Assembly: GCF_002929275.1 (NCBI RefSeq)
Contig: NZ_PJIK01000025.1
Coordinates: 1-38,700 of the forward strand
Source of the DNA: Arthrobacter sp. ZGTC131
Lineage (GTDB): Bacteria; Actinomycetota; Actinomycetes; Actinomycetales; Micrococcaceae
Reading direction: 5' to 3'
Length of the DNA: 38,700 nucleotides
Shown: positions 7,584 to 14,982 of the stretch, piece by piece
Numbering within the stretch: position 1 is the stretch's first letter
Layout of the letters: the number at the start of each line of letters is the position of its first letter
Program-made: the position numbers and the translations under genes
The notes under the pieces: model-generated
What the model saw: only the letters and a program-made list of their open reading frames with translations
What the model was told of the DNA's origin: nothing
Databases searched by the model: none

Positions 7584-7642
7584 TGAACTGGTCCCCGGAA
7601 GTTGGACTGAGAATTCAGCTCTGACTTTCGGGGAGCAGTTTA
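7584..7642. mobile_element. 59-bp palindromic element with IS-like terminal repeats
   Basis: The left end starts TGAACTGGTCCCCGGAAGTT and the right end, read in reverse, starts TAAACTGCTCCCCGAAAGTC. The two 25-bp ends match at about 19 positions and are separated by only 9 bp. TGAACTG-n-CCCC-n-AAGTTGGAC is the form of the terminal repeats of IS3-family elements common in actinobacteria. No transposase lies between. It is either a MITE-like miniature or a deletion remnant; it could also fold as a hairpin and terminate transcription of the methyltransferase. A further 10-bp direct repeat GGGAGCAGTT occurs at 7631 and 7648. Confidence 0.5.
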
Positions 7643-7705
7643 TGTATGGGAGCAGTTCGCTGTCCGAGGAGCAATTCTTGTCAGGAATGGCATCCCACCT
7701 GATGC

Positions 7706-8146
7706 TCATTCCGCGGTGTCGGCGGGCAGGTCCTTGAGCGACGTGTGGATGAAATGTTTGACCGAGTCGGCGTCCGATGGGCCTTCGCCCGGTGTTTCGA
7801 GGCTGTTGCTTAGTATGCCGACGTAGTTCAGCGGCTTCGTCGCCGTCGGGCTCGACCCGTACTCGTACGACAGATGCACCGGAGCCTCGTTACGCACGAG
7901 GTCGTACATCGGAGCGAAATCTCTGTACGGGAGGTCCGCGAAAATCCGGATACCGACGGAGCTCAGCCCAACGGTGTCCGCCACGCCACTGAGCCCGCTC
8001 GCGGAGGGGGAAAAGAGCAGCTGGGCGTAGTGCCGGATGCCCGAGGCCGCGAGCGGTCCGTACACCGTGATTGCCGCGATCTCCTCCGTTGTGTTGCGTC
8101 CGTGAACAACGGCGTAAACCTCAATCTCGAAAATTGCCATGGGCAT
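7706..8146 (-). CDS. Hypothetical protein (146 aa)
   Basis: Start chosen at ATG 8146 (MPMAIFEIEVYAVVHGRNTT) because AAAGGAG lies at 8152-8158; ATG 8140 is a second option. The product is a soluble protein with alternating hydrophobic strands and no signal peptide; the C-terminus is acidic (SLKDLPADTAE). I do not recognise the family. It is transcribed toward the IS-like palindrome, away from the permease gene, with a 344-bp gap between the divergent starts. Length and clean Shine-Dalgarno support a real gene. Confidence 0.6.
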   Translation of the reverse strand: MPMAIFEIEVYAVVHGRNTTEEIAAITVYGPLAASGIRHYAQLLFSPSASGLSGVADTVGLSSVGIRIFADLPYRDFAPMYDLVRNEAPVHLSYEYGSSPTATKPLNYVGILSNSLETPGEGPSDADSVKHFIHTSLKDLPADTAE

Positions 8147-8490
8147 GGCATCTCCTTTGATAAACCCGGCCCGGCGGCAAATGCCGACGGGGGAGTGCGC
8201 GCCGCTCAAGCGTGGAGCGGAGGGACGCACTGCTCATCGTGGCACGGTAGGACGTGCGGCCGGTAGGTGTGCTTCTCGGGCCCCCGCTGAATAGTGCGCC
8301 GAGTAAGCCCAGCCAACCGCCGATAACCGCCGTCGGACTGCCGGAACAGGTGGTGTTACCAAGTCCGTTGCGGATTTCCCTCCAGCAAATACTCCACACT
8401 TCTGTTGCCAAAGTGACGCGCGAGGGCGAAAGTGAAGTACGAGCCCTGCCGCGGCTCTCGGGAGCCGTGTACCCGCTGTGGAGGTCAGCC
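8147..8490. other. Gene-free interval between divergent genes
   Basis: 344 bp separating the hypothetical protein (start 8146, reverse) from the permease (start 8491, forward). Forward and reverse open frames through it lack ribosome-binding sites or recognisable domains. I see no convincing -35/-10 pair, no riboswitch-like fold and no tRNA. It should carry the two divergent promoters. Confidence 0.4.
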
Positions 8491-9993
8491 ATGAGCACCA
8501 CGTCCGATGACAAAGTCTTCGATGTAACTCCCGAAGGCGAGACACATGAACTAAAGCGGGTCCTCGGACCCAAGCTCCTTCTCCTCTTCATCGTCGGTGA
8601 CATCCTCGGCGCCGGCGTCTATGCCGTCACGGGAACGATGGCCGGCCAAGTCGGCGGGATCGTCTGGCTGCCGTTCCTGCTCGCATTCGTCGTCGCGACG
8701 CTGACCGCCTTCTCCTACCTGGAGCTGGTCACGCAGTACCCCCAGGCGGCGGGTGCGGCGCTTTATACCCATAAGGCATTCGGGATCCACTTCGTCACCT
8801 TCCTCGTCGCGTTCGCCGTCGTCTGCTCCGGCGTTACCAGTGCCTCCACATCGGCGAACGTCCTTGCCCAGAACTTCTTCGGGGGCATGGCGATCAACGG
8901 CTGGATGGGCCTGCCCGGACGGGAGGCGATCACCGCGGTTGCCCTCGGCTTTATGCTGCTCCTGGCAGCGATCAACCTGCGCGGCGTGGGGGAGAGCGTG
9001 AAGTTCAATGTGGTGCTCACCCTGGTGGAGATGATCGCGCTGTGCATCGTCATCGGTGTCGGCTTCTACGTGATGGCTCAAGGAACCGGCAACGTCGAAG
9101 AGATCACTGTCTTCAACGACTACCAGGACAAGGGCCTATTCCTGGCAGTCACCGCTGCCACCTCCATCGCCTTCTTTGCCATGGTGGGCTTCGAGGACTC
9201 GGTGAACATGGTCGAGGAGACCAAGCACCCCGAGAAGATCTTCCCGCGCACTATGCTGACCGGCCTCGGCGTCGCGGTGATCCTTTACATGCTGGTGGCT
9301 GTCTCCGTGGTCAGCGTCCTCACGCCCACCGAGCTTGAGCAGATCCGGGAGGCCGAAGGCGCCGCGCTCCTCGAGGTGGTCCACAAAGGCTCACCGGACT
9401 TCCCGATTGACAGGATCTTCCCGTTCCTCGCGGTCTTCGCGGTGGCCAACACGGCGCTGATCAACATGCTGATGGCGAGCCGCCTGATCTATGGCATGGC
9501 CCGCCAGGACGTCCTGCCCCGACCGTTGGGCAAAGTTCTTCCGGGACGACGCACCCCGTGGGCCGGCATCGCGTTCTCCACGCTCCTCGCGCTGGGGCTG
9601 ATCTGGTACGTCAGCAGCGACCCGGAGAGCAATATCGTGGCCAACCTGTCCGGCACGACGGCGTTCCTGCTGCTGTGCGTGTTCACCGTGGTGAACGTTG
9701 CCTGCCTGATCCTTCGCCGCAAGAGGGACCCCAACCGCAAGGTCTTCTTCACCTCGCCGGGGCAACTGCCGTTGGTGGCGGCCCTGCTGTGCGCCTTCCT
9801 CGCCGGTCCGTGGGTTGGCCGGAACCCCATCCAGTATCAGGTCGCCGGCGGGCTGATGGCGATCGGCGTCGTGCTGTGGTTCATCACCTGGCTGATCAAC
9901 AGGAAGACCAACAAGGAGCCGGGCGGACCTGTCGGCACACAGAACGTCGGCAAGGACAACCAGGGCCAACCTCCACCCAGTCGGACCGAGTAG
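8491..9993 (+). CDS. APC-superfamily amino-acid permease
   Basis: 500 residues from ATG 8491, with GGAGG at 8480-8484; the longer open frame from 8254 has no suitable start signal. About 12 hydrophobic helices follow a soluble N-terminus. The first contains the unwound 'GDILGAGVYAVTG' substrate-binding motif of APC-family transporters, and helix 6 contains SIAFFAMVGFEDSVNMVEET, a second family hallmark (F-x-G-[F/Y]-[D/E]). The protein ends with a charged cytosolic tail rich in Lys, Gly, Gln and Pro. This is a cation-coupled or exchange permease of amino acids or polyamines; the precise substrate cannot be read from sequence. Confidence 0.88.
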   Translation: MSTTSDDKVFDVTPEGETHELKRVLGPKLLLLFIVGDILGAGVYAVTGTMAGQVGGIVWLPFLLAFVVATLTAFSYLELVTQYPQAAGAALYTHKAFGIHFVTFLVAFAVVCSGVTSASTSANVLAQNFFGGMAINGWMGLPGREAITAVALGFMLLLAAINLRGVGESVKFNVVLTLVEMIALCIVIGVGFYVMAQGTGNVEEITVFNDYQDKGLFLAVTAATSIAFFAMVGFEDSVNMVEETKHPEKIFPRTMLTGLGVAVILYMLVAVSVVSVLTPTELEQIREAEGAALLEVVHKGSPDFPIDRIFPFLAVFAVANTALINMLMASRLIYGMARQDVLPRPLGKVLPGRRTPWAGIAFSTLLALGLIWYVSSDPESNIVANLSGTTAFLLLCVFTVVNVACLILRRKRDPNRKVFFTSPGQLPLVAALLCAFLAGPWVGRNPIQYQVAGGLMAIGVVLWFITWLINRKTNKEPGGPVGTQNVGKDNQGQPPPSRTE

Positions 9994-10113
9994 AACCGCG
10001 GATCCTCTGCCTGCCTCCAAACGCTCCGGCCGCGGGGAGTGAAAATTGGCCACCCTCTTGCCCGTCGACGGACTTCGGAGGAGGATATGCCGCAAAACTC
10101 CAGGAGGCCCGCA

Positions 10114-11085
10114 ATGACCCAGCTCGGCAAGTTTGAGAAGTACCTGATCGAGGAATTCTTTGACGACTACCGCGCTGGCGCCATGAGCCAGCGGACGTTC
10201 ACGCGTCGGGTGGCGTTCATCACGGGCAGCATGGCCGCAGCGGCTGCCGCGATGACGCTGGTCGGTTGCTCGCCAAGCGAAGTTCCGCGCGCCACCGACC
10301 CCATGCCGACGCCCACGCCGTCCACGCCCGGGACCGGCACTGCAACTGCCGGCGCAGTTCCTGGAGCCAAGAGCCCGCTGTCTGTTCCCGAGGGTGCCGC
10401 AGGCTTGGTGACGGCAACCGTGAAGGTTCCTGCAGGCGGTGCCGACGTCAGCGGTTACCTAGCCCGGCCCGAAGGGGACAAGCCAGGCCCGGCAGTCTTG
10501 GTCTGCCACGAGAACCGCGGCCTTACCCCGCATATCCAGGACGTGGCGCGCCGCTTCGCCAAGGAAGGATATGCGGCCCTCGCGCTGGATTTGCTTAGCA
10601 GAGAAGGCGGCACCGCCAGTCTCGACCGGGACGCCGTACCGGGTGCGTTGACCAAGGCCGGGGCGCAACGCCATGTCGCCGACTTCAAAGCCGCCTTCGA
10701 CTACCTGAACTCACAGGCCTACGTCGACGCAGGACGGATCGCCATGACCGGCTACTGCTTCGGCGGCGGCATCACCTGGCAGGCGGCGACGGAGCTGACC
10801 GGCCTGAAGGCTACGTCGGCGTTCTACGGACCCGCTCCCGATCTGGATAAAGTTCCGACCATCAAGCCGGCCGTTCTGGGCGTCTACGCCGAACTCGACG
10901 ACAGGATCACCGGACCGATGCCGGAACTCCGGGCTGCGCTGGACGCCACCGAGGTGCGCCACGAACTCAAGGTCTATCCCGGCGTCGACCACGCGTTCCA
11001 CAATGACACGGGCGAGCGTTACAACGAGGCGCAGGCCACCGCCGCCTGGAACGACACCCTGGCCTGGTTCCGTCAGCACGTCTGA
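10114..11085 (+). CDS. Dienelactone-hydrolase-family lipoprotein with Tat-type signal
   Basis: 323 residues from ATG 10114, preceded by AGGAGG at 10102-10107; ATG 10087 is an alternative with poor spacing. After 'SQRTFTRRVAFITG' (twin Arg, Tat-like) and a hydrophobic Ala-rich stretch comes lipobox LVGC, then a Pro/Thr linker (residues ~55-90). The alpha/beta hydrolase domain has the dienelactone-hydrolase triad: Cys215 in GYCFGG, Asp262/263 in AELDD and His293 in VDHAFHND, with 'CHENRGLTPHIQDVARRFAK' as the second family block. So this is probably an extracellular lipid-anchored carboxymethylenebutenolidase-like hydrolase; its true substrate is unknown. Translational spacing from the permease is 120 bp. 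Confidence 0.85.
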   Translation: MTQLGKFEKYLIEEFFDDYRAGAMSQRTFTRRVAFITGSMAAAAAAMTLVGCSPSEVPRATDPMPTPTPSTPGTGTATAGAVPGAKSPLSVPEGAAGLVTATVKVPAGGADVSGYLARPEGDKPGPAVLVCHENRGLTPHIQDVARRFAKEGYAALALDLLSREGGTASLDRDAVPGALTKAGAQRHVADFKAAFDYLNSQAYVDAGRIAMTGYCFGGGITWQAATELTGLKATSAFYGPAPDLDKVPTIKPAVLGVYAELDDRITGPMPELRAALDATEVRHELKVYPGVDHAFHNDTGERYNEAQATAAWNDTLAWFRQHV

Positions 11086-11140
11086 CGGATCGCCAACCTG
11101 CGGAGCGGGCTCCGTGCCGGCCTTCCGCTCCTGCGATGCC

Positions 11141-12034
11141 TTATGAGGAGGCCCGCTGGCGTTTGGGCAGCGCGATCCGGTCCAGATCGTTCGCGGCGAC
11201 GACGGCGGACGCACCTGCGCGAGCCCTCGCCTGTTCGGCGAGCAGGTTGACGTCCGCGTAGCGAGAGGAGAAGTGCGTGAGGACGAGCGTGCCGACACTG
11301 CCGCTGGCCGCCAGCTCACCGGCCTGCCCGGCGGTCAGGTGAGCGTACTGCGTAGCGAGATGGGCGTCGTCGTCGCTGAATGTCGACTCGGCCACTAACA
11401 GGTTGACGCCGTCGGCGAGTTCCTCGGCACCCGCGCAAGGCGCCGTGTCCATGACGAAGGCAAAGCTTTGCCCGGCCCGCGGCACACTTAGGTCCTCCAG
11501 TCGCACGCCACGCAGACTTCCCTCGCGTTGCAGCCGGCCGACGTCGGGACCGCTGATGCCGGCTGCTGCCAGACGGTCCGGCAGCAGGGTCCGGCCGGCA
11601 GGCTCGACGAGCCGGTAGCCGTAGGTCTCGACGCGGTGCCGCAGTGGCCGCACGTCCAGCCCCGGCGCGATCTCCTCAGGGCCCGCGTGCGGCAGCATCC
11701 GCAAATCAAGGCCCGGTGAGGCGATGGACACGAGTGCCTGTACTACGTCCCCGCCGGAGGCCGGATAGTGCAGGTGGACCGGGTGGGTCACGCCGTCGAG
11801 CACCATCCGCGACAGCACGCCGGGCAGTCCGAAACAGTGGTCACCGTGGACGTGCGTCAGGCAGATACGAGTGATTTGGGTTGCCGAGACGCCGGCGTGG
11901 ATCATCTGCCGCTGCGTGCCTTCTCCGGGGTCGAAAAGCAGGCCCTCGCCGTCCCAGCGCAGCAGGTACCCGTTGTGGTTCCGGGTCCGGGTCGGAACCT
12001 GGGAGGCGGTGCCGAGGACGACAAGTTCACGCAT
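11141..12034 (-). CDS. rnz: Ribonuclease Z (tRNA 3' processing endonuclease)
   Basis: 297 residues from ATG 12034 (MRELVVLGTASQVPTRTRNH). It has the metallo-beta-lactamase zinc motif THVHGDHCFGLPG (His61, His63, Asp65, His66), the N-terminal 'GTASQVPTRTRN' and a late 'AEST' (AESTFSDDDAHLA) and THFSSRY block typical of RNase Z, which removes 3' trailers from tRNA precursors lacking or carrying CCA. The flexible-arm/exosite region (residues ~150-190) is present. Length fits the bacterial short form. The Shine-Dalgarno is weak (AGG 5 nt upstream). A 20-bp hairpin at 12121-12165 separates it from the GH16 gene upstream on this strand. Confidence 0.9.
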   Translation of the reverse strand: MRELVVLGTASQVPTRTRNHNGYLLRWDGEGLLFDPGEGTQRQMIHAGVSATQITRICLTHVHGDHCFGLPGVLSRMVLDGVTHPVHLHYPASGGDVVQALVSIASPGLDLRMLPHAGPEEIAPGLDVRPLRHRVETYGYRLVEPAGRTLLPDRLAAAGISGPDVGRLQREGSLRGVRLEDLSVPRAGQSFAFVMDTAPCAGAEELADGVNLLVAESTFSDDDAHLATQYAHLTAGQAGELAASGSVGTLVLTHFSSRYADVNLLAEQARARAGASAVVAANDLDRIALPKRQRASS

Positions 12035-12120
12035 GAACCTGAGTCTCTCACCCGCCTGCGGCGCTCGGCCATGGCGCATGGGGCAATGTCCGCTTTGCAG
12101 CCGGACTGCCCCTTAACGAC

Positions 12121-12165
12121 GAGCACCGCAGGGTGGCCGCGTGCTGCGGCCACCCTGCGGTGCTC
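12121..12165 (-). terminator. Perfect 20-bp hairpin terminator
   Basis: GAGCACCGCAGGGTGGCCGC (12121-12140) pairs perfectly with 12146-12165 around GTGCT. It lies 75 bp beyond the end of the GH16 gene (12240, reverse) and upstream of rnz. There is no U-tract, as is common for actinobacterial terminators, so termination probably relies on stem stability. Confidence 0.75.
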
Positions 12166-12239
12166 GTGCTGATGCTTCTGTCACCTGGTAACCCTTGACC
12201 GACGAAAGCCAGCGGGTAGTGCGGCCGAAGCGGCGCTGT

Positions 12240-13316
12240 CTACTTGTAGACGCGCACCCAATCAACCTGCATCTGCGAGGGTGCGGTGCTGGAACCGTTG
12301 GGGAACCAGTCGAGCTGCAGCGTCTGGTGCATGCTGCCCGACGGCTGGTGGGCCGGGTTCGTGTCGGTGAAGGTCTTGACTCCGTCGATGTAGCCGGTGA
12401 TGCCCGCCGGGGTCCATTCCACCGCGTAGTTGTGCCACTGGGTGGTATCCACGGGCTTGGCCGCTGTGGTCTGGAAATCCCCGCCGCCGCAGGCGTAGTG
12501 CAGGAAGAACTTCATCTGCGCCGTATCGGCCGTGCCCTCGGCGTAGTCAATTTCGGCGCACTTGGAATCATCGTTGTCCGGCCACAAAATCAGCACCGGG
12601 TGGTACTGCGGGTCCCGTGCGTCGGTCTTCATGCGCGTTTCCCACTTGCCGTACTTCTGGTTCCCAAACTTGGCCGACATGCCGCCGGTGGTGCCGGCCG
12701 CATCGCCCCTTACCGTTGCGACGCCGTTGGCAACCGACCAGGCCTGGGGACTGCGGACGCCCTTGCCCGCATGGCCGGGGCCGTTGTACACGCTCCACTT
12801 TGTGCGGTCCGGTGAGCCGGTGTTGGAGAATTCGTCGCCGGCGATGACGGGTCCCCAGCCGCGCACGGCGGCTGCCTGGTGTCCGCTGCCAGTTGCGGCG
12901 GGCGCCACCGGGGCAGCGGCGGGCGCGACCTTTGCCGGCGCAGCGGCCGGGGCGGCAGAGGCCGGAGCAGCGGCGGCAGGTGCCGGTGCTGCGGTCACCG
13001 GCTTGGCGTTCACAACAGGTGCTGCTTGCGCCGCGGCTGCGTTCTGCGCGGCAGCAGCCTTCTTTTCTGCGGCTGCCTTCTGCGCGGCGGCCTTGGCCTT
13101 GGCAGCCACGGCCTTGGCCTCAGCGGCCTTGCTGGCGGTGGTAGCTGGGGCGCGGCCGGTCGACGACGGGGCTGACGCGCCGACTGTGGCGGACGTGGCC
13201 GACGCCGCCTCGGCAGGGGCCGGGCCTGCCGCTTTTTGGGAGGTGGGAGCGATGCTGCATCCGGTCAGGGACAGCGCACCGATGCTAAGTGCTATGGCTA
13301 TGTTCTTCTTGATCAA
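12240..13316 (-). CDS. Glycoside hydrolase family 16 lipoprotein
   Basis: Start chosen at TTG 13316 (MIKKNIAIALSIGALSLTGC), because GGAGGG at 13321-13326 gives correct spacing and the result is a perfect lipoprotein signal with Cys20. Residues ~25-150 are a low-complexity Ala/Lys/Glu/Pro linker with a coiled-coil-like KAAEAKAVAAKAKAAAQKAA core. Residues ~155-358 are a GH16 domain with nucleophile and acid-base in AEIDYAE (Glu255, Asp257, Glu260), plus GKWETRMK and the closing MQVDWVRVYK. Family GH16 enzymes are endo-glycosidases acting on beta-1,3(4)-glucan, agar, carrageenan or xyloglucan. Substrate unproved. Total 358 aa. Confidence 0.88.
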   Translation of the reverse strand: MIKKNIAIALSIGALSLTGCSIAPTSQKAAGPAPAEAASATSATVGASAPSSTGRAPATTASKAAEAKAVAAKAKAAAQKAAAEKKAAAAQNAAAAQAAPVVNAKPVTAAPAPAAAAPASAAPAAAPAKVAPAAAPVAPAATGSGHQAAAVRGWGPVIAGDEFSNTGSPDRTKWSVYNGPGHAGKGVRSPQAWSVANGVATVRGDAAGTTGGMSAKFGNQKYGKWETRMKTDARDPQYHPVLILWPDNDDSKCAEIDYAEGTADTAQMKFFLHYACGGGDFQTTAAKPVDTTQWHNYAVEWTPAGITGYIDGVKTFTDTNPAHQPSGSMHQTLQLDWFPNGSSTAPSQMQVDWVRVYK

Positions 13317-13629
13317 GAAACCCTCCGGGCATAGGACTGCCATGCATGCGGCAGCCGCAACTGTGGTGATGAAGAAAGCGCGAAGCGTTTCTGGGCCCCG
13401 TCGGTGGGGCCGGAGCGGACACGGTGCCGCCCAGCGCATCCGGGCCCAGCGTCCAGGCATCCGGCGCCCGTCAGGGCCAGCCCTTCAGGGCCAGGCGCCA
13501 ACGTTACTTGATCGTGATCTTTGTCGGCAAACCACAAGGACCGTGCGGATTACGGCCACGGTAGCCGGCGCCCATCTGACGTGCGGGAACGCCGCATTGA
13601 AACAATTTGGCGGGAGCCATCATGAGCCG
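13317..13629. other. Gene-free interval upstream of the GH16 gene
   Basis: About 310 bp between the GH16 start and the cupin gene's terminator. It holds the GH16 Shine-Dalgarno (13321-13326), an inverted repeat CTGCC-n8-GGCAG at 13337-13354 that encloses ATGCAT and could be an operator, and a CAGGGCCAG repeat near 13473-13492 flanked by GGCGCC. Open frames across it are Arg/Pro-rich and look non-coding. I found no clear -10/-35 pair. Confidence 0.4.
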
Positions 13630-13656
13630 GTGCCGGCAGGTTAACCCTGCCGGCAC
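13630..13656. terminator. Hairpin terminator downstream of cupin gene
   Basis: GTGCCGGCAGG (13630-13640) pairs perfectly with 13646-13656 around a TTAAC loop, 8 bp beyond the cupin stop at 13664 on the reverse strand. No U-tract is present. Confidence 0.65.
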
Positions 13657-13663
13657 GGTCCGG

Positions 13664-14041
13664 CTATTCCGGAGCCTTCGCGAACGTGGCGGCGCTCAAG
13701 AACTCGATGCCCGTGAAGGACTCGTTCCCCTCAACCCACGCGTCGTGGCCCGGAGGAATGGTGTAGGAGTCGCCTTGGGTGATGTTGATCCGGTTCCCCT
13801 CGGTCGTCTCGACGACGAGACTCCCGGAAACACAGAAGCCCACGTGGCTGTTCTGGCACGAATCGGTCTTAGCCACGGGCTTGATGGACTCGGACCACCG
13901 CCAGCCGGGCTCAAATGTGAACCGTCCAATGGTGTAGTCCCCAACCGTGACGACGTCCACTTCGGCCTTGTCCGGGCGGCGCTTTTCGTCGGGGGAGTTG
14001 TGGGACTTCACGTTCAGCTGAGTGACAACGTTCTGGGACAT
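13664..14041 (-). CDS. Cupin-domain protein (125 aa)
   Basis: 125 residues from ATG 14041 (MSQNVVTQLNVKSHNSPDEK), with AGGAG about 6 nt upstream. A single small cupin is recognisable: 'FEPGWRWSESIKPVAKTDSC' followed by HVGFCVSGSLVV (strand with metal ligand) and GDSYTIPPGHDAWV (second cupin motif with His). The first motif has one His (HVGFCVSG) and lacks the canonical HxH, so metal binding may be altered. The frame is open further upstream but has no start signals there. Neighbours give no substrate clue. Confidence 0.8.
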   Translation of the reverse strand: MSQNVVTQLNVKSHNSPDEKRRPDKAEVDVVTVGDYTIGRFTFEPGWRWSESIKPVAKTDSCQNSHVGFCVSGSLVVETTEGNRINITQGDSYTIPPGHDAWVEGNESFTGIEFLSAATFAKAPE

Positions 14042-14296
14042 TTGCACTCCTTCTCTCATGGCGGGGCTGGGCTGTGCTGGACGCGTTCCCTCAGGAAACC
14101 GGCCAGCAGGATCGGCTGGCGCTGCCGCAGAATTGACGCCAATCCGGACTGCGAATCGCGTACGGTGATAGCTTCCTCCGTCGGACCAAGCTTGTCGATA
14201 GCTTTGCGCGTGCCCCCAACCCTGCTCCTGCCGTCCCATTCGAAATGCGCTTAATACGAGTCGACGGGCGGCCACCCGGACCGGAAGAATGGGGGA

Positions 14297-14950
14297 GTGA
14301 GTGCTGCTGGAGATTTCATCGACGACGCGCTGCAGCGCGAAGCGTCGTGGTACAGGGCTGACGAGATGCGGCTCAGGCTCGGCGGCGACCTGCAGTTTTA
14401 TGGCGCATCGGTGGGAGCGGTCCGCGGCACCGTCCGCGACGCCCTCCGCCGCCACACCGGGCTGACCCGCGGCGACGTCACCGCGCTCAGTTCCGAGCTG
14501 TGGTCTGTACCGGTGTACGAACGTCGCCTGGCCGCCGTCGTCCTGCTGCAGTCCAGGGTGGAGCTGCTCACCAACTCAGACCTGACGCGGATCGAAGGAT
14601 TTGTGCGGGAGGCGGGCATGCGGGCCCTTGTTGACCCGCTCGCCGTGGACGTCGTCGGTCCGCTGATGGAGCGACTCGACGCCCGGGGCAGGGCCCGCGC
14701 CCACGCTGTGTTGGACCGGTGGGCGGGCGAGCCCGACGTTTGGCTGCGCCGCGCGGCCCTCATGGCACCCCTCCGGGAACTCCGGGCAGGCGGCGGCGAG
14801 TGGGACAGGTTCGCCCGCCGCGTGCGGACGGTTCTTGCCGGGGTGGGGGACACCGGAGCGGACGGATCGGCCGCGGGCGAGGCGGTCCGCATGGTGCTGG
14901 ACGAGCTGGCGAAGAGCCGGCCGGAACTGCGCCTGCCATCCGGCGCATAG
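14297..14950 (+). CDS. DNA alkylation repair (AlkD-like) protein
   Basis: 217 residues from GTG 14297 (VSAAGDFIDDALQREASWYR); the GGGGGAG ahead is too close to be an ideal Shine-Dalgarno, so the start is uncertain. The protein is all-helical, built of HEAT-like repeats. Family blocks are 'FYGASVGAVRGTVRDALRRH', LWSVPVYERRLAAVVLL, NSDLTRIEGFVREA, LVDPLAVDVVGPLM and WAGEPDVWLRRAALMAPL, which correspond to AlkC/AlkD-type glycosylases that excise 3- and 7-alkylpurines. The Asp and Arg/Trp residues of the AlkD pocket appear in DPLAVD and WLRR. It points toward the Amt gene (convergent). Confidence 0.8.
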   Translation: MSAAGDFIDDALQREASWYRADEMRLRLGGDLQFYGASVGAVRGTVRDALRRHTGLTRGDVTALSSELWSVPVYERRLAAVVLLQSRVELLTNSDLTRIEGFVREAGMRALVDPLAVDVVGPLMERLDARGRARAHAVLDRWAGEPDVWLRRAALMAPLRELRAGGGEWDRFARRVRTVLAGVGDTGADGSAAGEAVRMVLDELAKSRPELRLPSGA

Positions 14951-14982
14951 CTTCGCCGCGCTTGTCCGGGTGGGACCACGAA

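Noticed and set aside
7543-7705. Reverse 63-residue frame (7518-7709)
   Set aside because: It has no Shine-Dalgarno and lies across the IS-like palindrome; composition is not protein-like.
8254-8490. N-terminal extension of the APC permease from 8254
   Set aside because: The extension lacks a ribosome-binding site and similarity to permeases, whereas ATG 8491 has GGAGG at good spacing.
12562-13644. Forward 360-residue Ala-rich open frame
   Set aside because: It is the complement of the GH16 gene's Ala/Pro linker, and its composition follows from GC-rich repetitive codons. The reverse frame carries the catalytic motif.
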